From a virus, in IMG/VR virus record IMGVR_UViG_3300043409_000713, positions 1 through 30,636 of that record: a stretch of 30,636 bases of DNA; one strand, written 5' to 3'. Of this stretch, positions 23,055 through 30,636 are shown one piece after another. The number at the start of each line of letters is the position of its first letter. Positions within the stretch are counted from its first letter, which is position 1. The position numbers were made by a program, and so were the translations under genes. The notes beneath the pieces are model-generated. The model made no database searches, was not told the origin of the DNA, and saw only the letters and a list, made by a program, of their open reading frames with translations.

Positions 23055-24027
23055 AATGGATTGTTTTATAGATTATATCGGACTTAGGAATTGTAGTGCA
23101 ACAGAACCTGAATCTGGCATTTATATTAATGACATGGCTGGTATGTCAATCAAACGATTAGACAATATTGGCAATGAAGAAAAGAAAACATTTATAGGTG
23201 TTTGGAATGCTATTCAAAGGCGATGCGCTTTTGAAATGGAATCACGAATACTAACCAAGTTTACCAACTATTACAAAATAGCCAAATCATTACAATCGAG
23301 TATATTTGGTTGGTTCGATTATGATTCTACTTTTTTAACATTAGAATCGAAGTACAAAGGCACAATGTTTACAGCTTATTTGCCTTCCTACGCAAAGGCA
23401 CAAATTAATACAATTGAGGTTTATTCGGCACAAGTTTATACAGATGCAAAATTCTATGTTTATGACTTGAATAGCGCAATACAACAAAAAGAAATTACGG
23501 TTGATTTAGTCGAAGGGTACAATAAGATAGATATAAATTATTCAGCATTAGTAAAAGCTAATTATTATTTTAGGCTGTTCTTGTGTTATGATGCTAGTTT
23601 GTATTCATTAAAGCAATCTAAGCCTAACTACCAATTGAATGGACATGATGAATATATGTGGTCACAAGATGGAAATCTTGAAGGTACATTTAACTACTCA
23701 AATTTTGTGGCTAATACAGGAAGTGGATTAAGTACTAATTTTAGCATTGAATGTTCTTTGGATGCTTTTATCTGTGAACGTAAACAGTTATTTAAGTTTG
23801 CATGGTCACGTTTGTTAATGGCTGAAATATTTAACGAAACGATTAATTCAGACCGTACTAACTACTTTACTACTATAAATATAGACGTTGCTCAAGGAGG
23901 TTATGATAAGGCTATGTCAGACTTTAATCAGTCGATTGGTGACGTTTTAGAAAATATGGACATTCCACACGATGAAATATGTTTTGAGTGCAATACACAA
24001 ACTAAAGCCGTTTATGGTAGACCATGA
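23055..24027 (+). CDS. Virion protein, possible head-tail connector
   Basis: The start is the ATG at 23055, just after the terminator. The 323-residue protein begins MDCFIDYIGLRNCSATEPESGIYINDMAGMSIKRLDNIGNEE. The 'C-x-x-x-I-G-L-R-x-C-x-x-x-x-x-x-S-x-x-Y-I-N-D-x-x-G' start is a pattern I know from anonymous structural proteins that follow the capsid gene in Bacteroidota phages. A beta-rich middle and a cysteine-containing end follow (CSLDAFICERKQLFKFAW, HDEICFECNTQ). Position suggests a connector or adaptor. Its stop overlaps the next start by four bases. Role inferred. Confidence 0.6.
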
Positions 24028-24326
24028 TTTATTGTGGAATTATATCGGCTTTGTTTTCGCTATTCTTAGTTAAATGCTTTGAGCCAAACATGATATTTAG
24101 AAGGTACTATCTTTTGTTAAATTATGTTTGGATTAGGAACTGGAGAAAAAAAGATAGATGGAAACGATTTATATTGAAACCTTTTGGACTTTGCGTTTAT
24201 TGCTTTGGGGCTTGGTTAACTATATTCGTATCTTTGTTTATATTTAAGTTCACTTTAGTAGATTCTATTTTATCTATTGGAGTAAGCAATATTATACTAA
24301 TGTCATGGGAAAAGTTATTAAGTTAG
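24024..24326 (+). CDS. Small membrane protein with CVYCFGAW motif
   Basis: 100 residues with three hydrophobic stretches (IYCGIISALFSLFLVKCF, CVYCFGAWLTIFVSLFIF, LVDSILSIGVSNIILM) and a basic loop between the first two (FRRYYLLLNYVWIRNWRKKDRWKRF). C-x-x-C-F-G-A-W within a membrane segment resembles the small DUF1360-like membrane proteins seen in phages. It could act in lysis, host-surface changes or exclusion; nothing in the sequence decides. Its stop lies 22 bases into the next small frame. Confidence 0.6.
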   Translation: MIYCGIISALFSLFLVKCFEPNMIFRRYYLLLNYVWIRNWRKKDRWKRFILKPFGLCVYCFGAWLTIFVSLFIFKFTLVDSILSIGVSNIILMSWEKLLS

Positions 24327-24412
24327 AGGTTAAGAAAATAAAAGACTCCTGCAAAAAAGGTAGTCGTGGTTGTGAGATTGACAAGGATTTGCCTTACATG
24401 AAAGCTGCATGA
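24305..24412 (+). CDS. Very small basic protein, 35 aa
   Basis: This short frame (MGKVIKLEVKKIKDSCKKG, then CEIDKDLPYMKAA) bridges the gap between the membrane protein and the neck-type protein. It overlaps the former and ends in an ATGA overlap with the latter. It has two cysteines in a lysine-rich context (DSCKKGSRGCEID). The overlaps argue for translation. No family is recognised. Confidence 0.5.
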   Translation: MGKVIKLEVKKIKDSCKKGSRGCEIDKDLPYMKAA

Positions 24413-24966
24413 TTGTAAGTAATGCAAATATCGTTTTTGCCAAATTGAGAGCAAACTTAGCTTACTTAGAAAAACTAGGTACTGTATCTGATTCTGTAAC
24501 ACGAACGCTTTTATTAAGTATATTAGCATTAATAAAGAAAAGGGTATTTGAGGAAGGAAAAAACACTTCAATGCGTGGAATGGGTGGTTATTCTAAGCAA
24601 TATCAAGATAAGATTAGAGGTGCAAACGGTTGGAGTAATTCAAATGTGACTTTAGAATTGACAGGTCAATTAAGAAGGGAGTATATTTTAGATTCTGATG
24701 GTAAAAATTGGGTAATTGGCTTTCTTACAAGTACTGGTGAAAAAGCATATTCTTATAAATATAAGTTTGATGGTGGTAGAAAAACGAAGAACAACCCATC
24801 AGGAACTAAAGGAACAAAAAGAATTACCACCACGACAGAAGCAAGCGGTCAAGTGGCTAGGGATTTAGAAAAAAGATACGGTACTGTTTTTGAAATGTCA
24901 ACACCTGAAATAGTCAAATCAAACGAGATATTCATTTTTGAATCAAATAGAAGGTTAAATGGATAG
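24409..24966 (+). CDS. Neck/tail-completion-like protein (virion morphogenesis type)
   Basis: 185 residues. The centre (TRTLLLSILALIKKRVFEEGKNTSMRGMGGYSKQYQDKIRGANG) and the following LELTGQLRREYILDSDGKNWVIGF are like phage virion-morphogenesis and gp10-like connector proteins: a helix with I-x-x-R-V-x-x-x-G, a polar YSxxY loop and an 'LTGxLRxxY' segment. It directly precedes the tail-terminator-like N-terminus of the next gene. It overlaps that gene by eight bases. Function inferred from position and pattern. Confidence 0.65.
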   Translation: MIVSNANIVFAKLRANLAYLEKLGTVSDSVTRTLLLSILALIKKRVFEEGKNTSMRGMGGYSKQYQDKIRGANGWSNSNVTLELTGQLRREYILDSDGKNWVIGFLTSTGEKAYSYKYKFDGGRKTKNNPSGTKGTKRITTTTEASGQVARDLEKRYGTVFEMSTPEIVKSNEIFIFESNRRLNG

Positions 24967-27900
24967 AATAGACGAAGTAGTAAAAGTATTAAATGCGAAT
25001 CTGTTATATGTAGGAAATATAACGGATTATAATGCTTTTGGGATAGCTGAAAAAGTAAATCGTGGTGAACAAGTTTTATTATACGAAAAAACAGCTTTAG
25101 GGGTGCAAAACGGAATATCTATTAACGATTCAAAAAGAGTAACAATATTTCACACTTTAAAAAATATACAAAGTAAATCTGATAATGAACGTGGTTCAGG
25201 TGGTAGTCCTAAAATGGTTGAAACATACGATTTAAGCCTATTTACTTATTATTCTAACATAACTAATACAATAACAAGTAAAGAGTTATTAGAGATTGCC
25301 AAACTAGCATTTCCAGTAACTTTAAGCAAAAGTAATAAGGAAGCTTTACAGATTTCTAAGATAACTTTTGAGGTAACAGATTCAAGTTTTGATAAACATG
25401 ATATATTTGAAAACGTATTTACAAAACAAAAGAATAATTTATCAGACAATTCGATTTTAGTACAAATAGACTATCAAGTGACTATGGAATTTAACAGAAA
25501 TTGCATACCATATTTGCCATGTGACTTGTCAGAATATGATATAGAAATTCAAAATAGCATTAGAAATTGTGCTGATATAAAAGATTGTATTGGTATAATT
25601 GAAAGCGGAAGTTCTGTTAAATATCTAAATCAGCAAGGAGATTTTGTTACGGTTGATTCGATAGATGACATCGCAGGATTAATCGAAGCTGGAAGCAATA
25701 TTACAATAATTGGAAGCGGTACGATTGCCGACCCTTACGTTATTAGTTCAAGTGCTGGTGGTGGTACTTGGGGAAGTATTACTGGAACTTTGTCAAATCA
25801 GACTGACCTACAAACGGCACTAGATGGTAAGGTAGATGAAAATTCAGCAATAGTAGGAGCAACAAAAACAAAGATTACTTACGATACAAAAGGGCTTGTA
25901 ACGGCTGGTGATGACGCAACAACGGCAGATATTAATGATTCTACTGACAGGCGTTATGTGACCGATGACGAATTAACAATAGTTGAAAACATAGGAAGCA
26001 CTGGTATTCTTACTGGTGGTGTTATAAGTATAGGAACTGGTGGGGCAGGAGTGGCTACTACTTTTTCTATTACAGCAGGTACAGGGCAAATAATTAATAA
26101 TACAGTAGACCCATCAACAATTACACCTGTAACATGGACAGTAAAAACAGATGTTGCAGTAACTAATATACTTACTCAACTTGTAACATTTATTGCAATA
26201 GATTCAGGTGGTAATGTTATTCAATCTACAACAGATTTTACACCAGCACAAATGCGCCAATACATTGTTATTGGTGTAGTTGTTCATTCTAATTTAATAA
26301 CTATCAATGCAGTAAATCAAGGACAAATAGTAGCTTATAATCAAGGGAATCAGCTAACTGATTTAATGTATTCTATTGGTTTGTTCAATGTTACTGGAAA
26401 TGTATTTTCTCCTAATGGAGCAAATTTAAAGATAAATAAATCAGCTGGTTCTATATTCAGAAGGGGTGCTAATTATTCCACATTAAGTGATAATCCTCAT
26501 TTAGTTACAACTGCATCTTTAACACAAGGTGCTTTTCGTATGCAAAACCAAACAGGCGCAGGTGGTGCAAGTGTTACAGATATAGACGTTGCTAATTATG
26601 ATGTAGGAGGTGTTACTACTGTGATAAGTCCATCTACTCGTTTTTCTGTTTTAAGAATTTATTTATTCCAAAGTAATTTAATTGCAGTACAAAGAGGTCA
26701 AGCAATATATAATTCTTTAGCAGAAGCAAAAGCATCTATACAAACAGAAAACTATGTTACTAATAGTGTCCTACTTGCAAATGGATTATTGCGAGGTTTT
26801 TTAGTAGTTCAAGCAAATGCAACAGATTTAAGTATTGGTACTAAAGCATTCTTTATTGAAGCTGGAAAATTTGGAGGTAGTTCAGGAGTAGGTGGTTTAT
26901 CTGTATCAACGATGCAGAATACCTACGACAATTCATCTGACCCCGAAATATTAACAGATTCTACAAGAGGTGCTGTAACATTTAAGAGAGGAAGTGCATC
27001 AGATACAGATGATGTATTTGAAATTCTAAATAATGCAGGAACGCAAAAATTTGCTGTTACTGGAAATGGTAAAGTATTCACTGCTTCCGAAACTGCGAGT
27101 AGAATAGCATCGATTAATGCAGGACAAGAATTAGAAAGTTTAGATACTACAACTTATCCAGATTTAGTAGAATTGAGTAGAGTAAAAGGAGTTACAAGCG
27201 CAATTCAAACACAACTAGACAGTAAACAAGCTACATTATCAATCGCTTCTGATGCAGAAATGCAAACAGGAACTGATAATGTAAAATATACGACAGCTTT
27301 AAGAATTGCAAGTTGGTGGACTTGGATAAAAACTCAAGTAGCTACTATTTCAGCTATTTGGACTTTTTCAGCAGGTATTGCAATGTCTGGAGGTCGTTTC
27401 TTACTTACTAATACAAGCACAGCTTCTGGAGATGGATTTTATCGTTCTGCTGCTAACTTGGTAAAATGGTGTATAAATTCAGTTGATGTATTCGAGTTTG
27501 GAACTACACTAAGAAGCAAAGTAGCGCATTATTTTGATGCTACAATGTTTACCAATCTTACACCTACTGCAATTTCTATTCCAGTAATAAATACTGATGG
27601 TTCTATTTCAGCAAATTACGGAGTAGAAACAGCGTATATGAATATTTCTGCACAAGGTTTAGCAGCAATAGCATCTACAACAACAGAAACAGAATTAACA
27701 GCAGCTACTTCTTTAGGGGATAATACATTTCTCGCAGTAAATAATTTTACTAATAGAATGACTGCATTTGGTCGTTCTGGTGTAATTGGAATGGTAGCAA
27801 CTAATACTTACACATTTGCTGTAAGATTTGGTCCAGCAGCGACAGCTTTTGCTAGTAGAACAGTGGTAGCAACAACTGGAGCAATAAGTGCAGCAGCATT

Positions 27901-28144
27901 AACAGCGCAAGGTTGGAAGTTAGATGGTATATTTTCTATTAAGACACATAGTGCTAGTGCTGTGGTTAATTGTGCTTTTGAGTTGAAAGTAAATGGACAA
28001 GCTATTGTAGTAGTAAGTACGGTAACAAGTGCAAGTATCGACACGACAGTAGATAATGTACTTACAGTTACAATAGATTACGGTACTTCAAGTGCGAGTA
28101 ATACATGTACATTACATCAGGAATACATTTATAAATTATCATAA
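24959..28144 (+). CDS. Fusion of tail-terminator-like domain and tail fibre
   Basis: 1061 residues in one frame. Residues 1-200 (MDRIDEVVKVLNANLLYVGNITDYN, RVTIFHTLKNIQSKSDNERGSGGSPKMVETYDLSLFTYYS, then EFNRNCIPYLPCDL) look like the small tail-completion/terminator proteins that follow the neck gene. From about 215 on come fibre modules: GDFVTVDSIDDIAGLIEAGSNITIIGSGT, TWGSITGTLSNQTDLQTALDGKVDE (about 267-291) and TKTKITYDTKGLVTAGDDATTADI, all typical of phage tail fibres. Alanine- and threonine-rich beta repeats and a C-terminal VVNCAFELKVNG...YIYKL domain end the protein. The two parts are usually separate genes. Adhesion to the host surface is the likely main role of the C-terminal part. 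Confidence 0.78.
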   Translation: MDRIDEVVKVLNANLLYVGNITDYNAFGIAEKVNRGEQVLLYEKTALGVQNGISINDSKRVTIFHTLKNIQSKSDNERGSGGSPKMVETYDLSLFTYYSNITNTITSKELLEIAKLAFPVTLSKSNKEALQISKITFEVTDSSFDKHDIFENVFTKQKNNLSDNSILVQIDYQVTMEFNRNCIPYLPCDLSEYDIEIQNSIRNCADIKDCIGIIESGSSVKYLNQQGDFVTVDSIDDIAGLIEAGSNITIIGSGTIADPYVISSSAGGGTWGSITGTLSNQTDLQTALDGKVDENSAIVGATKTKITYDTKGLVTAGDDATTADINDSTDRRYVTDDELTIVENIGSTGILTGGVISIGTGGAGVATTFSITAGTGQIINNTVDPSTITPVTWTVKTDVAVTNILTQLVTFIAIDSGGNVIQSTTDFTPAQMRQYIVIGVVVHSNLITINAVNQGQIVAYNQGNQLTDLMYSIGLFNVTGNVFSPNGANLKINKSAGSIFRRGANYSTLSDNPHLVTTASLTQGAFRMQNQTGAGGASVTDIDVANYDVGGVTTVISPSTRFSVLRIYLFQSNLIAVQRGQAIYNSLAEAKASIQTENYVTNSVLLANGLLRGFLVVQANATDLSIGTKAFFIEAGKFGGSSGVGGLSVSTMQNTYDNSSDPEILTDSTRGAVTFKRGSASDTDDVFEILNNAGTQKFAVTGNGKVFTASETASRIASINAGQELESLDTTTYPDLVELSRVKGVTSAIQTQLDSKQATLSIASDAEMQTGTDNVKYTTALRIASWWTWIKTQVATISAIWTFSAGIAMSGGRFLLTNTSTASGDGFYRSAANLVKWCINSVDVFEFGTTLRSKVAHYFDATMFTNLTPTAISIPVINTDGSISANYGVETAYMNISAQGLAAIASTTTETELTAATSLGDNTFLAVNNFTNRMTAFGRSGVIGMVATNTYTFAVRFGPAATAFASRTVVATTGAISAAALTAQGWKLDGIFSIKTHSASAVVNCAFELKVNGQAIVVVSTVTSASIDTTVDNVLTVTIDYGTSSASNTCTLHQEYIYKLS

Positions 28145-28145
28145 T

Positions 28146-28907
28146 ATGTTTGTAAATGGAAACAATAAAATAATTATAAAAGGCGCAAATCTTGGGGATG
28201 CGAAAGATTATTTTACACAAACTATTTGTGCTAAATACGGTCTTGGGAAAAACAATGTTCAATATACAGATGGTGCTACTGTAACAACAGCGTTAATTAA
28301 TCTAGTTACAGGAACAGCACCTCCTTTTGGTATAACTTCAACACCATCAGTTAAAATAGCATCAAGTAAATTCAGTTTTAATATTACTACCAATACACAA
28401 AACTTGACCGTAGGTTCTGGTACTGCAATGAGTGGTTACACGCAAGCTGTTGGTGCTTGTCGTGTGTATATTACCACGCCTGAACCTAGTAATACAGGTG
28501 GAATAATTCACTTTAAAAATCAAGCTAGTAATGGATGGAATTTTTTACTTGCTTACAATAGTGCAAATGGACTGTATTTTAAAACTAATAATAAAAATGA
28601 TAGTAATGATGATGTTGATTTGAATATTCCACAACCTTTCCCAATCTTAAATAGATGGGCTAATCTTATAGCTTATCAGGATTTCGTTAACAATGTAAAA
28701 AAAGTATACATTGATGGGGTATTGGTATTAAATGAAACGACTGCATTTGATGGGACAGCAATAAATAATTCCTCTGCTGGGAGAGCTATATTAGGTGGTA
28801 GTTCTTCTCCAATAATGGAATGTTCATTTTCAGGTTGGGGAGGTAATAAGGTATTAACTGCGACAGATTTTCTCAGAATTAACAATATGTTATCGGATTA
28901 TGCTTAG
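28146..28907 (+). CDS. Lectin-like (LamG/concanavalin-fold) virion protein, copy A
   Basis: The ATG at 28146 comes right after the fibre stop; an earlier in-frame ATG lies inside the fibre gene. The 253-residue protein has a variable start (NNKIIIKGANLGDAKDYFTQTICAKYGLGKNN) and a beta-sandwich-like C-terminal part with the LamG-type hallmark GWNFLLAYNSANGLYFKTNN, ANLIAYQDFVNNVKKVYIDGVLVLNETTAF and FSGWGGNKVLTATDFLRINNMLSDY. These glycan-binding folds are common in phage receptor-binding proteins. The C-terminal half is similar to the next gene, so the two are tandem paralogues. Likely a receptor-binding or fibre-tip protein. Confidence 0.68.
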   Translation: MFVNGNNKIIIKGANLGDAKDYFTQTICAKYGLGKNNVQYTDGATVTTALINLVTGTAPPFGITSTPSVKIASSKFSFNITTNTQNLTVGSGTAMSGYTQAVGACRVYITTPEPSNTGGIIHFKNQASNGWNFLLAYNSANGLYFKTNNKNDSNDDVDLNIPQPFPILNRWANLIAYQDFVNNVKKVYIDGVLVLNETTAFDGTAINNSSAGRAILGGSSSPIMECSFSGWGGNKVLTATDFLRINNMLSDYA

Positions 28908-29673
28908 TTCAGGATTAGACATATTAGACCCTATTAACGCTGGAGGTGGTGGTACTGCAATGTTTATGCTTTCCGCAAAGTATTTTCAAGGGAAAAATAA
29001 TGCTACTCCTGCGGATGGAACTGCGGTTGGGAGTGCGGGTAATGTACCAACTGACCTATACGGAGTAAATACATTTTCGCAAGCAACGGCAGCAAATAGA
29101 CCATTATTTAAAACAACAGAAGGATTTAAAACCATTCAATGCGTTGATAACACAGACAACATAGCTACTATTAATACCCTTTCAAATAGTGCAACTTCAA
29201 TACTGTATGGTTTTTTTGGAAAAATAAATTCTCATAATTCAGGAACTGCATCAAATAACCAATTATTATTTATTCAAAATACGCTTGGTACTGGATTTAG
29301 ATTTGCGGTTTCAGTAAATGAAACTAATATTTATTTTGCAACAAACAATAATGATGTTAATAGTAGTGGTCAAAACAATTTAAACATCACAGAGCAAACA
29401 GATTTAAAGAATACCTACATGACATTATTATGTTATCAAAATTTTATTGATAATACAAAATGGATATATGTAAACAATAGATTGATAGGAAGCACTACGA
29501 CAAGTTTTGGAGCGGGTATTCCAGCAGCAAATAGTATTTCATCAACCGCATTAGGACAAAATACTTTATCACCTCCTAACCATTGTAAGGTAGCATTTAT
29601 GGTCAAAAACTTTGCTAGCAATCCAACCACAGAAGATATAAGAAGAATAAATAATTATTTAATTCATAATTAA
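28900..29673 (+). CDS. Lectin-like (LamG/concanavalin-fold) virion protein, copy B
   Basis: 257 residues, start overlapping copy A. It opens with a short glycine-rich segment (INAGGGGTAMFMLSAKYFQGKNN). The C-terminal part parallels copy A: GFRFAVSVNETNIYFATNNN, TLLCYQNFIDNTKWIYVNNRLIGSTTTSFGAG, VKNFASNPTTEDIRRINNYLIHN. Both share K-Y-x-x-G-K-N-N near the start, YQ-(D/N)-F-x-x-N-x-K-x-(V/I)-Y and the final R-x-N-N-x-L. Divergence is large, so the duplication is old or the two were acquired separately. Likely another adhesin. Confidence 0.68.
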   Translation: MLSSGLDILDPINAGGGGTAMFMLSAKYFQGKNNATPADGTAVGSAGNVPTDLYGVNTFSQATAANRPLFKTTEGFKTIQCVDNTDNIATINTLSNSATSILYGFFGKINSHNSGTASNNQLLFIQNTLGTGFRFAVSVNETNIYFATNNNDVNSSGQNNLNITEQTDLKNTYMTLLCYQNFIDNTKWIYVNNRLIGSTTTSFGAGIPAANSISSTALGQNTLSPPNHCKVAFMVKNFASNPTTEDIRRINNYLIHN

Positions 29674-29675
29674 TC

Positions 29676-30056
29676 ATGGAAATTATACAAGCAATATCAG
29701 ATAGTAAGTTTGGACTAAAAAGAGAGGTACACCTTATAAGATTAGTTTCAGAAGTATCGTGCTATAAGTTGCAAATGGAGGTAAAATACTGGTCGATGGT
29801 AGACGAAGAAAAACAATATTTACCACAATCAATTCCTGCGAAAGAGTTTGTCACTACCAATACAAGGCGAATGCTACCTAGTGTGGATGGTGCGATTTCT
29901 TTGTTTAGCGATACAGAAGAAGGATGGGCGCAAGCAATACCAGAAACTACTTTCTACGATTACCTACTTGCATCTGGTGGAGTGACATTACCAGTGTTGC
30001 TTGCTGGTGCAATATTAAACTTAGATTCATCAAAATGGAATTGGTTTGCTGAATGA
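29676..30056 (+). CDS. Hypothetical protein, 126 aa, end of the fibre module
   Basis: The protein opens with a beta-like part (MEIIQAISDSKFGLKREVHLIRLVSEVSCYKLQMEVKYWSMVDEE) and ends with a hydrophobic, alanine- and leucine-rich stretch (TTFYDYLLASGGVTLPVLLAGAILNLDSSKWNWF). The N-terminal pattern is like small proteins found downstream of fibre genes in Bacteroidota phages, of unknown function. It begins two bases after the preceding stop and overlaps the next start (ATGA). Confidence 0.6.
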   Translation: MEIIQAISDSKFGLKREVHLIRLVSEVSCYKLQMEVKYWSMVDEEKQYLPQSIPAKEFVTTNTRRMLPSVDGAISLFSDTEEGWAQAIPETTFYDYLLASGGVTLPVLLAGAILNLDSSKWNWFAE

Positions 30057-30418
30057 AACATCTCATTTTATTCATATTAGCTGTTTTATTATTCATTCTG
30101 ATTGCACCGATTGGAATAGCTTATACTGCTTTCTACTATATTTGGCATGAAAAAGAACGCAATAGACCTTACTTGTACCGTTGTGCATTTGTTATAGATA
30201 TTTGCGCTAATGTGATGTTTGGTGAGTTATTTGAGACTATTTTTGCAAAGAAAAGAAAGTTCACTTTGTTTGGCGAGTATATCACTATTTCAGCAAGTAT
30301 AGGACAGCTTATACATGTGAATAATATAAAAAACATTGGAATAAAATTTAGTAAATTGCTCGACAAAATATTTAACGAACAAAATCATTGTATTAACGCT
30401 TATATAAATAGAAAATGA
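30053..30418 (+). CDS. Single-span membrane protein, 121 aa
   Basis: Residues 1-30 (MKHLILFILAVLLFILIAPIGIAYTAFYYI) form one strong membrane segment, with a positively charged loop after it (WHEKERNRPYLYR) and a long polar C-terminal domain (FGEYITISASIGQLIHVNNIKNIGIKFSKLLDKIF). Small proteins of this build stand near the end of the late operon in related phages, where they may act in lysis, but no known holin motif is present. The start overlaps the preceding stop. Confidence 0.6.
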   Translation: MKHLILFILAVLLFILIAPIGIAYTAFYYIWHEKERNRPYLYRCAFVIDICANVMFGELFETIFAKKRKFTLFGEYITISASIGQLIHVNNIKNIGIKFSKLLDKIFNEQNHCINAYINRK

Positions 30419-30554
30419 CAGAGGGCGAAACAATGTGGGATTTACTAATCACTTCTATACCGATACTGTATTTATAAAAAAGAAAGGCTTACTAAGAGCG
30501 TACCTGTTTGGTCTTGCTTCGGGTATTGCGCTCCGTTCGGCACTTCCTAGATAA
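30408..30554 (+). other. Right-end short overlapping frames of uncertain coding status
   Basis: Two frames compete. An ATG at 30415 (overlapping the previous stop) gives only 20 residues (MTEGETMWDLLITSIPILYL). The -1 frame is open from 30408 to 30554 and, from a GTG at 30435, would give 39 residues including VFIKKKGLLRAYLFGLASG. GC content rises here. The arrangement could be a small frameshifted or truncated gene, or non-coding. I cannot choose. Confidence 0.3.
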
Positions 30555-30618
30555 CTAACGAGGTTTCTGAAAGTTATTCCATCTTGGATAAAGATTCTTA
30601 TAACATTCAATAATAGTC

Positions 30619-30635
30619 GAATCACGTTGTACTAT
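30619..30635 (-). repeat. Terminal inverted repeat, right copy (17 bases)
   Basis: GAATCACGTTGTACTAT is the exact reverse complement of bases 2-18. Having the two copies one base from each end of the window by chance is very unlikely. The pair could mark true ends, an inversion site, or a point where an assembly was cut at an inverted repeat. Confidence 0.85.
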
Positions 30636-30636
30636 T

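Noticed and set aside
1-30636. CRISPR arrays, insertion sequences, tRNA genes, integrase or attachment sites
   Set aside because: No regularly spaced repeats, transposase motifs, cloverleafs or recombinase motifs were found on either strand.

Overview
The window is a 30.6 kb, AT-rich piece of a tailed-phage (siphovirus-like) genome or prophage from a Bacteroidota host, probably flavobacteria-like. Host evidence: genes lack Shine-Dalgarno sequences, several intergenic stretches carry the Bacteroidota -7 box TAnnTTTG (mostly TATATTTG), the small terminase and portal look like Bacteroidota-phage types, and one cargo gene is a secreted outer-membrane beta-barrel. All genes but one are on the + strand, mostly with 1-14 base overlaps (ATGA or TAATG). 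No replication, integrase or lysis gene is recognisable, and the first gene runs off the left edge, so this is probably the structural part of a larger genome.

Layout. 1-869: end of an upstream operon (HNH-type protein and two small hypotheticals), closed by a terminator. 926-1618 (-): KilA-N-like regulator. 1619-2053: intergenic region with a compact three-hairpin RNA whose first and last loops are complementary, a pyrimidine tract and a promoter. 2054-3886: small and large terminase; the large-subunit gene is broken inside its Walker A motif by a 39-base insert that folds into a hairpin. 3902-9294: cargo block with four glycosyltransferases (GT11, exostosin/GT47-like, GT2, GT25), two methyltransferases, two very small proteins and a beta-barrel protein. 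9390-17174: tail module (frameshifted tail-assembly chaperone, tape measure, two large distal-tail proteins, likely tail-tube protein). 17175-18104: a fifth glycosyltransferase (GT8-like). 18101-24027: head module (portal, head morphogenesis protein, scaffold, major capsid protein, strong terminator, connector-like protein). 24024-30418: membrane protein, neck/tail-completion protein, a tail-terminator/fibre fusion, two paralogous lectin-like proteins and small end genes.

How it fits together. Terminase and portal package DNA into a capsid built from scaffold and major capsid protein. The chaperone and tape measure build a tail of about 0.1 micrometre, and the baseplate, fibre and lectin-like proteins bind the host. 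The glycan genes sit among virion genes, so they may decorate virion proteins or remodel host surface glycans. The tail module precedes the head module, the reverse of the usual siphovirus order.

The most unusual signals are recoding-like breaks in core genes: the terminase insert (in-frame stop, matching ATA codons at both ends), overlapping frames at a T9 run in the chaperone gene, an A9 run joining FkbM to a GT25 domain that has no start codon, and a G10 run that displaces the portal C-terminus. The last two could also be homopolymer sequencing errors; the terminase insert cannot be explained that way. The kissing-loop RNA next to terminase is the other main candidate for something undescribed.
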